64,000 nucleotides of DNA from JAKACA01 sp963769255 (GTDB taxonomy: Bacteria > Actinomycetota > Acidimicrobiia > Acidimicrobiales > Bog-793). This document shows, in pieces, positions 10,122-19,139 of the stretch. The number at the start of each line of letters is the position of its first letter. Positions within the stretch are counted from its first letter, which is position 1. The DNA is taken from contig CAVYKV010000003.1 of assembly GCA_963769255.1 (NCBI GenBank), positions 620,001 to 684,000 on the forward strand, in the 5' to 3' direction. Made by a program: the position numbers and the translations under genes. The notes under the pieces are model-generated. The model did not search any database. It was not told where the DNA came from and was given only the letters and a program-made list of their open reading frames with translations.

Positions 10122-11828
10122 TCAGGTGGCGGTCGTGTTCCAGACGAGAATCCCGCCCTGGGCGAGGAACGACGGCTTGACGTACGGCTGGCACCCGATG
10201 TAGCTGTCGGAGTTGCAGATCCACGCCATGCTGGCCTCGGCGTCCCAGAGCTCTTGTGCCTGGATGTAGAGCTGCGTCCGCTTCGAGACGTCGTAGGTGG
10301 CCAGGGCCTCGTTCGTCAGCTTCGTGAACTCCGAGTCGCACCAGTGGTCCCAGTTCCAGAGCCCCATCTGGGCACACGTCCACCACTCGAACCACTCGTT
10401 CGGGTCGGACTCGCCCCCGTAGTAGTAGTAGAGCAGCTGAGGGTGGGGGCCACCTCCGCCCGGACCGGGCAGGTCGGAGATGACGGCGGGGTCGACCGGC
10501 GCCACGTTGACCTTGATGCCGATCTGGCCGAGATTGGCGGCGATGATCTGGGCGGCGGCGACGTCGTCCTGCACGTTGTCGACGTTGAGCGTCAGCGTGA
10601 CGTTCGTGAGCCCACTTTGCTGCAGGTAGTGCTTGGCGAGCGGGATGTTCACGTTGTACTCCGGCGCCTGCTGCCAGTAGCCGACACCGAGCGCCTGCGG
10701 GATGATGGCGTTCGTGCGCGTGTAGAGGCCGTTGTAGGCGTCCTTGATGATGCCCGGCACGTCGATGGCCTGCCGGATGGCCTTGCGCAGGTTGATGTTC
10801 GTGAGCGGCGGCTCCGTGACGTTCATGGCGAGCCAGTAGTAGAGGCCCGACGGCGTCGAGTACACCTTGAGCGACGAGTTCTGCTGGGCTTGCTTGACGA
10901 CCGAGGTGCCGAGCTCGCAGTAGTTCACCTCGCCGCTCTCGAGGGCGGTGTAGGCCGTGGCGTCGCTCGAGATGGGCGTCGCCACGATCTCGTCGAAGAG
11001 GAACTTGTTGGCATACGCCTTGTTGGCGCCGCTATAGCCGGGGAACTTCGTCATGACGAGCTTCTGGCCCGGCGTCCACGACGTCCACTCGTACGGCCCG
11101 GTCCCAACGGGGTTCGTGCCGAACTTCTTGCCCAGCTGGTTGATGGCCTTCTCGGAGACGACCATGCCGCTCGCGATGCCACCGCCGATCACGACGGCCA
11201 GCGTGGGGGCGAAGACCTCCTTCATCACGATGGTCCCCGAGTACTTGCTCTCCACCTGGACGGACTCGAGGGAGCTCCAGTCGCCTGAGTAGGGGGAGTT
11301 GAGCTTGGGCTTCGTCAAGCCGGCGATCCGCTCGAAGGAGAACTTCACGTCGCTCGCCTGCACTTCGCCGAACCCCCGGTGGAATTCGATGCCCTCCTTC
11401 AGGGTGAAATGGAAACGGAGGCCATCGGTCGAGGTCTCGAAGGAGTCCGCCAGGCAGTGCATGACCTCGGTCGTGCCCGGCTTGTAGGCCAGCAGCGTCT
11501 CGAAGAAGCACTGCACGTAGGTCGGGTCCTCGAGCCCGGGCAGGATGGCGGGGTCGACGTTCTCGACGTCGGCCACCGGGCGCCAGGTCAGCGTCGTCGT
11601 CGGTGGCTTCGGGCTCGTCGTCGAGCCACCCGCCGGTGGCGACGAGGTCGATGAGCCGCAGGCGGCCAGGATGGAGCCGGCCGCCGTGGCCGAGACGCCG
11701 AGGACGGCGGCACGGGCCATGAACTGGCGTCGGTCGATGCGGTTGGCGAGTAGTTCGTCCACGAGCCCCGCAGCTTGTTGCCCCCCTGCGGCGAAGGCTT
11801 GTGCTCTGGCGTCTTTCTCCGGCGACAT
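10122..11828 (-). CDS. Peptide ABC transporter substrate-binding lipoprotein (SBP family 5)
   Basis: A 568-residue extracellular solute-binding protein for the Dpp-like importer. The N-terminus carries a twin-arginine-like RRQFMARAAVLGVSATAAG and a lipobox ILAAC, so it is predicted to be exported and lipid-anchored. It is followed by a low-complexity linker rich in Ser, Thr and Pro. The mature part has the family's features (CFFETLLAYKPGT, LKEGIEFHRGFGEVQASDVKFSFERI, INLRKAIRQAIDV). It is oriented with, and upstream of, CocE paralogue 2 and the permease/ATPase genes. It defines the substrate specificity of the locus, which cannot be read from sequence alone. Confidence 0.92.
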   Translation of the reverse strand: MSPEKDARAQAFAAGGQQAAGLVDELLANRIDRRQFMARAAVLGVSATAAGSILAACGSSTSSPPAGGSTTSPKPPTTTLTWRPVADVENVDPAILPGLEDPTYVQCFFETLLAYKPGTTEVMHCLADSFETSTDGLRFHFTLKEGIEFHRGFGEVQASDVKFSFERIAGLTKPKLNSPYSGDWSSLESVQVESKYSGTIVMKEVFAPTLAVVIGGGIASGMVVSEKAINQLGKKFGTNPVGTGPYEWTSWTPGQKLVMTKFPGYSGANKAYANKFLFDEIVATPISSDATAYTALESGEVNYCELGTSVVKQAQQNSSLKVYSTPSGLYYWLAMNVTEPPLTNINLRKAIRQAIDVPGIIKDAYNGLYTRTNAIIPQALGVGYWQQAPEYNVNIPLAKHYLQQSGLTNVTLTLNVDNVQDDVAAAQIIAANLGQIGIKVNVAPVDPAVISDLPGPGGGGPHPQLLYYYYGGESDPNEWFEWWTCAQMGLWNWDHWCDSEFTKLTNEALATYDVSKRTQLYIQAQELWDAEASMAWICNSDSYIGCQPYVKPSFLAQGGILVWNTTAT

Positions 11829-11956
11829 GCCCTGTTCCCCTTCTTCGTCGACGGCGCATTGTAGCGAGGCGGCTCCATCGTCGCCTGGCAGAGGTCAGAC
11901 GATCACACTGTCGTCCCCCTCGTCCCGCGGGCCCGGCTACGGGGGCGCTCTGAGGG

Positions 11957-14032
11957 TCAGACGCCGCGACGGGGGATGCTCCGGCGCCAGGTCTTCACGA
12001 AGACGCGCGCCTCGCCCTCGAAGCCCTCGACGAGGTTCGTGAGCTCGAATTCGTCGGCGGTGCAGGACAGCGTGCTCAGCGTGTGGACACGCGGTCGCCA
12101 CGAACCACGCCTGAGGGTGATCGTGCGCTCGTAGCTCTGGAAGGCGGAGAGGGGGTCGCCCTCGGTGATGCGGTGTCGGTTGTTGGCGATCGAGTGGTAC
12201 TCGAGCCCCGTGGCAGGCAGCGCCAGGCGGTGCTCGCCCTCGCTGCGGATCTCGACTCGACCGGTCGCCGAATCACGCACGATGACCCGGCCGCCGTCCT
12301 CATACCCCGTCGCCTCGTGCGCCGGCGCCGGCGCTTCCTCCGGCTGGAGGAAGTGGACGGGCAGGGGATCGTCCCCGCCGCCCCGGCCCCGCCAGGTGGG
12401 CAGCTCGAGGACGCAGCGCCGACCTGCCTCGACGGTGAGGGTGACCGTCTCGGGAGACGGCCAGGCCCACGGCCAGTAGCTCGTCCCGACGGCGAGGCGG
12501 AGCCGGTGTCCGGCCGGGAGCGAGTACGCCATCGAGTTGAGCGCGACCTCGATGCCGTACCGTTCCCCGGGTACGAGGTCGACTGGGGTCTCGTGGCCCT
12601 CGCGATGTGTGAGGTTCAGGAGACCTCGCGTGATGAGGTGGGACGTGCCGTCCGGCCAGACGTCGCACAGCCTGACGACGACGATCGCCCAGGGCTGGTC
12701 GGACTCGATCTGCAGTCGCGCGACCGGAAAGCCGAGGATCTCGAAATCCGCCGACAGCGGCTCGGTGTCGAAGCAGAGAGACCGCCCGTCCTCCGGCCGC
12801 TGGTCTCCGGCGTTGTCGACCGGGCCGCCCAGCCCGCCCCAGGTGCCCGGGTCGACGCTCACGCCCTCGCCGCTTCGCAGCGAGAGCGTTCCCTCGCCGG
12901 CGGCGTCGGCGCCGAGGACGTGGTCCGCTCCGAGGACGAGGCTCACCATCCGGAGGCCGGTGCCGTCTGCTGCGCCGCCCTCGTCATCCCCGCCGGGCCC
13001 TGACGGTCGACCGGGCGGCCAGCCGCTGAGGGCGATCCACCGCCCGGGCCAGAAGCGCCGCCCCGGGTCGGGCCTCACGGCGTCCGGCAGGTAGACGCGA
13101 AGGCGTGGCTCGCTCATGATGCCGTTCTCGATGCCCTTGAGGTGGCAGTCCCACCAGCGCACAGCTTCCTGCAGAAACCCGATCGCCGGGCCCGGGATCC
13201 CCTGCTCCGGGTACGTGTGAGCCCAAGGGCCGATGAGGCCCTTGCTCGGCCCGCCAGAGGCGTGGAGGAATCGCAGGACGGCGTTGCGATAGGCGTCCGT
13301 CCAGCCGCCCACCATGTAGACCGGGCAGCGGATGTCGTCGAATCCCTCGCAGACCGATCCCTGCTTCCAGTAGTCGTCCCGCGTCTGGTGGGAGAGCCAC
13401 GCCTCGGCGAAGGGCGGCGTGTTCTCCATGCGGTCGAGCCACTGCGCCCGCCAGGAGTCCCCCACGTGCAGCGGATCCGGCGGCCGGGCGTTGTAGGCGA
13501 GCATCACGGAGGCCCATTGCAGCGCCGTCGCCGAGAGCAGGCATCCTCCCATGTAGTGGACGTCGTCGACGTAGCGGTCGTCCGTCGAGCAGATGCTGAT
13601 GACTGCTCCGAGCTCAGCCGGCGCGTGCGAGGCGATCTGCAGCCCGTTGAAGCCCCCCCACGAGATGCCGATCATGCCGACGGTGCCGCTGCACCACGCC
13701 TGCTTCGCCAGCCAGGCGATGACCTCGATGCCGTCTCGTTGTTCGAGGGGCAGGTACTCGTCCTGGAGGATTCCGTCGGAATCGCCCGACCCCCGCAGGT
13801 CGACGCGGGCGCACGCATAACCGTGGGCGGCGAAGTAACCATGCATCGTCTCGTCGTGGACGGCCGTGTAGTCGCTCCTCCGGTACGGGATGTACTCGAG
13901 TATGGCCGGCACGGGGGAGACCTCGGCGTCCTCCGGGATCCACAGCTTCGCCGCCAAACGGCAGCCGTCTGCCATCGGGATCCAGCGGTGCTCGACGGTG
14001 CGGACGCGGTGGCGGGGGCGGTCCACGGACAC
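11957..14032 (-). CDS. CocE/NonD family serine hydrolase (paralogue 3), intact
   Basis: A 691-residue member, the only uninterrupted copy on the minus strand. The triad is visible as GISWGGFNG, GGWTDAYRNA and GPWAHTYP. It carries an acidic/Gly insertion (GGDDEGGAADG) between the catalytic and jelly-roll domains that the other copies lack. A GTG at 14032 is used as start. Its Shine-Dalgarno is weak (GAGG directly before the start), so a second GTG two codons later is possible. It begins 6 bp after the NatB-like permease stop, so it may be cotranscribed with the exporter, and it is 128 bp upstream of the substrate-binding lipoprotein gene. Confidence 0.92.
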   Translation of the reverse strand: MSVDRPRHRVRTVEHRWIPMADGCRLAAKLWIPEDAEVSPVPAILEYIPYRRSDYTAVHDETMHGYFAAHGYACARVDLRGSGDSDGILQDEYLPLEQRDGIEVIAWLAKQAWCSGTVGMIGISWGGFNGLQIASHAPAELGAVISICSTDDRYVDDVHYMGGCLLSATALQWASVMLAYNARPPDPLHVGDSWRAQWLDRMENTPPFAEAWLSHQTRDDYWKQGSVCEGFDDIRCPVYMVGGWTDAYRNAVLRFLHASGGPSKGLIGPWAHTYPEQGIPGPAIGFLQEAVRWWDCHLKGIENGIMSEPRLRVYLPDAVRPDPGRRFWPGRWIALSGWPPGRPSGPGGDDEGGAADGTGLRMVSLVLGADHVLGADAAGEGTLSLRSGEGVSVDPGTWGGLGGPVDNAGDQRPEDGRSLCFDTEPLSADFEILGFPVARLQIESDQPWAIVVVRLCDVWPDGTSHLITRGLLNLTHREGHETPVDLVPGERYGIEVALNSMAYSLPAGHRLRLAVGTSYWPWAWPSPETVTLTVEAGRRCVLELPTWRGRGGGDDPLPVHFLQPEEAPAPAHEATGYEDGGRVIVRDSATGRVEIRSEGEHRLALPATGLEYHSIANNRHRITEGDPLSAFQSYERTITLRRGSWRPRVHTLSTLSCTADEFELTNLVEGFEGEARVFVKTWRRSIPRRGV

Positions 14033-14038
14033 CTCGAG

Positions 14039-15488
14039 CTATTGGGCTGTGCCGGCGACGAGGCTGCGCAAGCGCACCCTTCCTCCCGTCTGCAGCACGG
14101 CGCGACGGTAGATGCGGGCGGCGACGAGCGCCATGCCGGCCGTGCCGACGAGCGAGATGACGGCGGCCGTGAGGAACTGCCACCACGTCACTTGTCCGAG
14201 CCCCACGAGGACGGACATGCAGAAGGGGGCCGTGGGCGGGAGATAGGCGAGAATCTTGAAGAAGAGGTCCGGGTTGCCCGAGCTCGCCACCGTGATGGAG
14301 AAGACATAGCCGACGAGGATCGGGATGCTGAGGGGAAGGGCGAGCGTCTGCACCTGGTCCTGGCGCTCGGCCATGGAGCCGGCGGCGGCGTACACCCAGC
14401 AGTAGAAGGAGTAGCCGAGCACGAGCCAGAGCAGCTCGGACAGCAGGGTCAGCGTCCCGGTGCCGTGCAGGAAGTCGGAGCCCACGGCGGCGCCCACCGC
14501 AATGGCGAAGCCCACGATGAGGGCGGCCTGGCCGAGCGCCACGAGCCCGATCCCGAGGACCTTGCCACCGAGGAGCTGGAGGGGTCGCAGGGTGGACAGC
14601 AGCACCTCGACCACGCGACTCGACTTCTCCTGCATGACGCCGATGAGGATCCACGTGTCGTACTGGGTGAGCATGAGGAACAGCAGGACGATGCCGATCA
14701 CCGACCCGGCCTTGGCGGGGCTCTTCGAGCTCGATCGGAGGGCACGGACGGGGACCGGCTTCGAGTTGTCCACCAACGTCGCCTGGGTCGGCGTCAACCC
14801 AGCCGCCTCATAGGCCTGCAGCACGCCGAGGTACTCGGCCACCTCGTTCACGAGGGTGGGGTCCGCAGGGGAGCTGCTCGAGGTGGCGGGCTCGTTCAGC
14901 ACGATCTCGCTCGAGTGGACGATGGCGAAGTCGATCTTGCCGGAGCGCAGGTCGGTGGTGGCGGCCGCCGCCGACGCCTCCGCGACGAAGGTCACGGTGT
15001 CCTGGTTGCTCGCCGCGTAGGCCTTCACGATCGCTGCCGTCTCGGGCGCGAGGTGACCCACCACGCCTACCGCTTGCGGCGTCGGGCCGCTCCCCTTGTG
15101 CAGGGACGGGATGATGATGGCGGCCGCCACGACGAGGAGGATCACGATCGTCCCGACACGGAAGATGCGGCCGCGCAACCGTTCCCGGATCTCGCGCCAC
15201 GCCACCATGCGCACGCTGCCCGACGGCTTGTCCGCTGCGGCGCTGAAGAGGTTCCCGATCACACTCCTGGTCGGCGGTGGGCTCGGCGGGCTGGGCGGGC
15301 TGGGGGGGGTTGGCGGGCTGACGCCCTCGACCGGCCCGGCCGGGCCGGCTCCCGATCCGGCCCGGGTGGCTTCGGCCTGGTTGGCTCCGGCGTGGTCGGG
15401 GGCCCGGCGCCGACGTCTCGCGTTGAAGAGCCAGAATCCGGAAGCCGAGCACGCCGCCCGCGACGAGGGCGAAGTAGAGGAATTTCAC
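14039..15488 (-). CDS. ABC-2 type exporter permease, NatB-like, frameshifted near N-terminus
   Basis: A membrane subunit of an ABC exporter, about 482 residues when corrected. It starts with ATG at 15488 in an ATGA overlap with the ATPase gene. The first frame gives MKFLYFALVAGGVLGFRI. One base near 15434 must be skipped to continue as WLFNARRRRRAPDH, an acidic/Pro-rich linker (SPPTPPSPPSPP, which includes an 8-C run) and then the NatB-like body: MVAWREIRERLRG, a first helix, a long extracytoplasmic domain, and a C-terminal block of about five helices around EKSSRVVEVLLSTLRPLQLLGGKVLG. A shorter GTG-started version at 15262 would drop the N-terminal segment. The substrate is unknown. Confidence 0.8.
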
Positions 15489-16417
15489 GCCACGGCCTCC
15501 CTGAAGACCTCCGACAGGCGCCGCCGCTCGAAGGAGAACTGGGTGATATGCCCAGCCTGCATGGCCGCTCGCAGGACGGTGTCGCTGTCGACGTCGTCGT
15601 CGAGGGCGAGACGCACCGATCCCGCGCTCACCTCAGAGACGGTCACGCCCTTCAGGTGGCGGGCCCACTCACCGGTCCGGTCGCCCTCGAGGCGCACCAC
15701 GAGGCGGCGGCTGCCGCTCGTCGCCAGCTCGTCCACGGTGCCCGACACGACGAGGTGGCCATGGTCGATGATCGTGACACGCTCGCAGAGATGCTCCACC
15801 TGGTCGAGCTGGTGACTGCTGAAGAGCACGCAGCATCCCGCCCGGGCCCTGTCCACGAGGACCTGGCCGATGGCATCGATGCCGGTTGGGTCGAGCCCGG
15901 AGAGGGGCTCGTCGAGCACGAGCAGCTCCGGCTCGTGGAGGAGGGCGGCCGCCAGCTGCACCCGCTGTTGGTTGCCGTGCGAGAGCGTCTCGACCTTGGA
16001 ACCTCGGCGGTCGGCGATGTCGAGTCGCTCGAGCCACGTCGTGGTCGCCGCTGCCGCCTCGTTGTGGCTGAGGCCGTGCAGACGTCCGAGGTACTCGACC
16101 TGGTCGCCGACGAGCATGCCGGGGTAGAGGCCCCGCTCCTCGGGCATGTAGCCGAAGCGACGGCGCTCCGGTTGGCTCACCGGGGCTCCCTTCCAGAGGA
16201 CCGTGCCGGCGTCGAGATCGGTGAGACCGAAGATCGCCCGCATCGTCGTCGTCTTGCCGGCGCCGTTCGGCCCGAGGAATCCGACGACCTCGCCGGCCGG
16301 CACATCGAAGGTGAGGTCGTCGAGGGCGGTGAGCTTCCCGTACGTCCGGCGCAGCCCTTGCAGTTGCAGGACTCCGCTCATTCCCGGCAGGTTATGGCCG
16401 GCCGGGTCGGTCGTCAT
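15485..16417 (-). CDS. ABC exporter ATPase, NatA-like
   Basis: A 310-residue ABC ATPase for the neighbouring ABC-2 permease. Motifs in order: Walker A GPNGAGKTT, Q loop region GYMPEERGLYP (the 'PEERGLY' signature of NatA-type exporters), signature LSHGNQQR, Walker B LLVLDEPLSGLDP, switch histidine SSHQLDQ. A C-terminal domain of about 90 residues follows. The start ATG at 16417 overlaps the stop of the upstream VOC gene as ATGA; a second ATG at 16381 also fits. It is part of the block VOC-natA-natB-cocE3, all on the minus strand with overlaps or gaps of a few bases. Confidence 0.92.
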   Translation of the reverse strand: MTTDPAGHNLPGMSGVLQLQGLRRTYGKLTALDDLTFDVPAGEVVGFLGPNGAGKTTTMRAIFGLTDLDAGTVLWKGAPVSQPERRRFGYMPEERGLYPGMLVGDQVEYLGRLHGLSHNEAAAATTTWLERLDIADRRGSKVETLSHGNQQRVQLAAALLHEPELLVLDEPLSGLDPTGIDAIGQVLVDRARAGCCVLFSSHQLDQVEHLCERVTIIDHGHLVVSGTVDELATSGSRRLVVRLEGDRTGEWARHLKGVTVSEVSAGSVRLALDDDVDSDTVLRAAMQAGHITQFSFERRRLSEVFREAVA

Positions 16418-16800
16418 CGCACCTTCGAGACGATCTCGACGAGGTTGCCGTCCGGATCGCGCAGCAGCGCATTGCGGTTGTTGTTGCCGGTGTCGTGCGG
16501 TGCTTGCACCGAGCGGACGCCGGCGGCGACGAGCTGCGAGAAGGCGTCGTCGGCGTCGTCGGTCCAGACGACGATCACCATGGCGGGGGTGCCCGGGGTG
16601 GCGTCGACTCCGTGGACCCGTTTCGCAGCCTCCACGGTTCCCAAGCCGATGGCGAAGTCGTCGAGCTTGAGCTCCACGTGCTCGGGCGTTCCGTCGGGCG
16701 GGGTGCGGAACGTCTCCGCGAAGCCCAGCAGGTCCCGGTAGAAGCCCAATTCTGCCTCGATGTCGGCGGTGTACAGGTTGACGAATCCCGTGGCGAACAT
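16414..16800 (-). CDS. VOC superfamily protein (glyoxalase/bleomycin-resistance fold)
   Basis: A small single-domain VOC protein of 128 residues with paired beta-alpha-beta-beta-beta units (FATGFVNLYTADIEAELGFYRDLLG and RDPDGNLVEIVSKVR). The family ranges from glyoxalases and dioxygenases to drug-binding resistance proteins. The metal-ligand pattern alone does not decide here. ATG 16800 is chosen because a strong GGAAGGAG lies just upstream; the open frame extends further but without a ribosome site. The stop overlaps the exporter ATPase start, so it is probably translationally coupled to that exporter, which could hint at a resistance role. Confidence 0.82.
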   Translation of the reverse strand: MFATGFVNLYTADIEAELGFYRDLLGFAETFRTPPDGTPEHVELKLDDFAIGLGTVEAAKRVHGVDATPGTPAMVIVVWTDDADDAFSQLVAAGVRSVQAPHDTGNNNRNALLRDPDGNLVEIVSKVR

Positions 16801-17011
16801 GGCTCCTTCCCCTACCGGTCTTTGGGCGTACTGAGTGCGCAACGTCACCGCAGACGCACGAAAACGGTCGCTCTCGTCGCTCGGTTCGACCGGCGCCGTC
16901 CGGCCGGAGCGAGCCTCAGCTCTTCTGCACCGCCTGCGGCGAAGCCGACCGAGGGGCAGCCGACACGCGCGGTCGATGGGTCGATCACGACCCTACACGG
17001 GCCGGCAAAGC

Positions 17012-17641
17012 TCACCCATACGTCGGGAACTGAGGCCACCCCTCCGGTGAGTCCTCCCAGTCCTCCTGCCGGCCGTAAGGCGCCAGATCGAGGATGTTGT
17101 TGACGAAGAGCACGCGGTCCACCCCCCGCGCCGTCGTGTTGTAGGTGCGGTACACCTCCTCACCGTCGGTGAGAAACAGGCTGAGCATGAAGCCGCCCCC
17201 GGATCCGCAATCCTCGGCGAAGGTGGTCCCCCGGGACGAGGCGAACGGCACGGTCCAGCCCTTCTCTGCCCAGTAGGACTCCATCTGTGCCAGTGGCATG
17301 TTGGACACCGTCCGCCAGCTGACCCCGTCCTCCGCCAGCGTCGCCACGCCGGCGACGTTGTTCGTGAAGTGGGTGCACCCCGGGCAGAAGGCATCCGGGC
17401 CGACGTCCATGAACTGATACACGGCCAGCTGCGGCTGCCCGGCGAAGAAGTCCAGGAGTCGGAGCGGGCCGTCGGTCGTCTCGAAGACGTACTTGTCGTT
17501 GTCGAAACGGACCATGGGGAGGCGGCGTCGCTGGGCGGCGATGGCGTCGATGCGACGCGTGGCCTCCTTCTCGGCGGCCAGCAACACGTCGCGCTCCTGC
17601 TGCCACTGCTCCGTTGACACGATCGTCGGCAAACTGGCCAC
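17012..17641 (-). CDS. DUF899 family thioredoxin-fold protein
   Basis: A 209-residue protein of the DUF899 family. The core KYVFETTDGPLRLLDFFAGQPQLAVYQFMDVGPDAFCPGCTHFTNNV resembles a thioredoxin-like fold, with the family's CPGC cysteine pair in place of CxxC. VPFASSRGTTF and GFMLSLFLTDGEEVYRTYNTTARGVD are further conserved family segments. GTG at 17641 is the start, with AAGGAGG six bases upstream. The cellular role is not established for the family. It is a monocistronic-looking gene divergent from the VOC gene at 17914. Confidence 0.85.
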   Translation of the reverse strand: MASLPTIVSTEQWQQERDVLLAAEKEATRRIDAIAAQRRRLPMVRFDNDKYVFETTDGPLRLLDFFAGQPQLAVYQFMDVGPDAFCPGCTHFTNNVAGVATLAEDGVSWRTVSNMPLAQMESYWAEKGWTVPFASSRGTTFAEDCGSGGGFMLSLFLTDGEEVYRTYNTTARGVDRVLFVNNILDLAPYGRQEDWEDSPEGWPQFPTYG

Positions 17642-17913
17642 AGGGCCTCCTTCACGGTGGGGAGCCGCGCCGGCCGCCGGGGCGGACGACGAGCCTGCTC
17701 ACGAATTCTGACGGATGGGGCCGGCGGAACTCATCGGCGCCAGGGCGATCCCGCCCCGCAGGGGGAGCGGCCGGACGAGCGGTAGCGTGCTCGAGGACGG
17801 CGAGGCTCGGCACGGTGAGCACGGGATTGGTGTAAGGGCTTAGACCTCGTTTCGGTGTCCAACCCCCTACACGAAGCTGACTGGCTCAGGTGTTCTCTCG
17901 AAAGGATCCGGAC

Positions 17914-18297
17914 ATGCGTGCCCGAACGGACGGAATGTGGTGGGGAACCGCCATCGAGGCCCCGGATCCCGGCGCCCTGGCGAGGTTCTACTCGAACCTC
18001 TTGGGTTGGCCCATCGGCCACGAGGAGCCGGGGACAGCGATCCTGGCGGCGCCCGAGGGATCCATCTTCATCGTGTTCCAGCAGGCGACGGACTACGAGG
18101 CCCCCGTGTGGCCGCCCGTGGGCGGCGCGCAGCGGCCCATGATGCACTTCGACTTCCAGGTCGGCGACCTCGACTCTGCCGTGGCGGAGGCGCTCGCTCT
18201 GGGAGCCTCCCTCGCCACGTCGCAGCCGCAGGAGAACGTGCGGGTGCTCCTCGACCCGGCCGGACACCCCTTCTGTCTCTGCCGGGACGACGGCTGA
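17914..18297 (+). CDS. VOC family protein
   Basis: A 127-residue glyoxalase/bleomycin-resistance-fold protein: WGTAIEAPDPGALARFYSNLLGWPI gives the first motif and LDPAGHPFCLC the last. This form (tandem half-domains, C-terminal HPFCLC) is common in actinobacteria, and its ligand is generally unknown. An upstream GTG at 17890 extends the frame by eight residues, but AAAGGA directly before ATG 17914 favours the shorter form. It lies upstream of the IclR gene on the same strand, separated by 65 bp that contains an operator-like dyad. Confidence 0.82.
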   Translation: MRARTDGMWWGTAIEAPDPGALARFYSNLLGWPIGHEEPGTAILAAPEGSIFIVFQQATDYEAPVWPPVGGAQRPMMHFDFQVGDLDSAVAEALALGASLATSQPQENVRVLLDPAGHPFCLCRDDG

Positions 18298-18332
18298 CCG
18301 ACCCCTTGCGGCCGGGGGCCGGCCGTTCTAGC

Positions 18333-18368
18333 ATTCATATAGTGAGTATAGAAACTCATAATATGAAT
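18333..18368. promoter_or_regulatory. Operator-like nested dyad at the IclR start
   Basis: An outer inverted repeat attcatat (18333-18340) / atatgaat (18361-18368) encloses an inner one, TGAGT (18343-18347) / ACTCA (18354-18358). It is A/T-rich against a GC-rich background and overlaps the start codon of the IclR-type gene. It is therefore well placed for autoregulation of the IclR operon. This is inferred from symmetry and position only. Confidence 0.5.
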
Positions 18369-19139
18369 GTTCCGGCCGGCAGCCAAGCCGTCGAACGGGC
18401 GGCCCGCCTGCTCGTCTGCCTTGTCGAGAGTGATCGGGCGCTGACCGTCGGCGAGCTCGCCTCGGCCTCCGGGCTTCACCAGGCCACGACCTCCAGACTC
18501 GTGGGAGCGCTGGAGCGGCACGGGATTCTCGCCCGTGACGGCAGGCGGGGTCGGGTGCGGCCGGGACCGGTGCTGCTGCGGCTCGCCGTCAGCGATTTCT
18601 CCCATCGCCGCCTCGTCGAGCTGGCCGTTCCCATCCTGGAAGAGGTCGGCCGGACGACACACGAGACGGTCAACCTCTCGACACCGATGCGAGGTGGCGT
18701 CAACCACCTCGCCCAGATCGACAGCGAGTACTTGGTCGGGACGACGACCTGGGTAGGGAGAGCCGTGCCGTTGCACTGTTCCTCGACCGGCAAGGTCTTC
18801 CTCGCCTTCGGATCGGCGGAGCTCCCGAAGGGGGGGCTCGACCGCCTCACGCGACACACCATCACCGACCGCCAAGTGCTTGCGAAGGACCTCGCGGCGA
18901 CAAGGGGTCGCGGATTCGCCATCACCGTCGACGAGCTCGAGCTGGGGCTGAGCGCCGTCGCCGCCCCCTTGCGCGATCCGTCGGGCTCGGTCATGGCGGC
19001 CCTCAGCATCTCCGGACCGTCGATGCGACTCGGGCGTGAGCTGCTCAAGTCCCACGGGGAGCTTCTCTGCGAGGCCGCTCGCCGGCTCTCCGGCGAGCTC
19101 GGACAGCTGTCCCGGATGGCCGAGAAGCCGGCCGGATGA
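18363..19139 (+). CDS. IclR family transcriptional regulator
   Basis: A 258-residue regulator. The N-terminal winged helix-turn-helix (about residues 8-70) reads AVERAARLLVCLVESDRALTVGELASASGLHQATTSRLVGALERHG. The C-terminal effector domain has the family motif LHCSSTGKVFLAF and ends with ISGPSMRLGRELL. IclR proteins usually sense a small aromatic or aliphatic acid and control a neighbouring catabolic operon. ATG 18363 is the likely start; an in-frame GTG at 18342 is an alternative. The stop overlaps the following dehydrogenase gene as ATGA, so it heads an operon of dehydrogenase, GMC oxidoreductase, cupin and PPOX genes. Confidence 0.9.
   Translation: MNVPAGSQAVERAARLLVCLVESDRALTVGELASASGLHQATTSRLVGALERHGILARDGRRGRVRPGPVLLRLAVSDFSHRRLVELAVPILEEVGRTTHETVNLSTPMRGGVNHLAQIDSEYLVGTTTWVGRAVPLHCSSTGKVFLAFGSAELPKGGLDRLTRHTITDRQVLAKDLAATRGRGFAITVDELELGLSAVAAPLRDPSGSVMAALSISGPSMRLGRELLKSHGELLCEAARRLSGELGQLSRMAEKPAG

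Noticed and set aside
15263..15330. Homopolymer slippage at the 8-C run as cause of the natB frameshift
   Set aside because: The frame already needs to change upstream, near 15434, to give WLFNARRRRR. The region with the C run reads as a regular Pro/Ser linker in the same frame as the body.
13142..16741. Very long open frame on the + strand across the permease, ATPase and VOC genes
   Set aside because: It is antisense to four recognisable minus-strand genes, has an Arg/Gly/His-rich composition typical of shadow frames in GC-rich DNA, and no family match.
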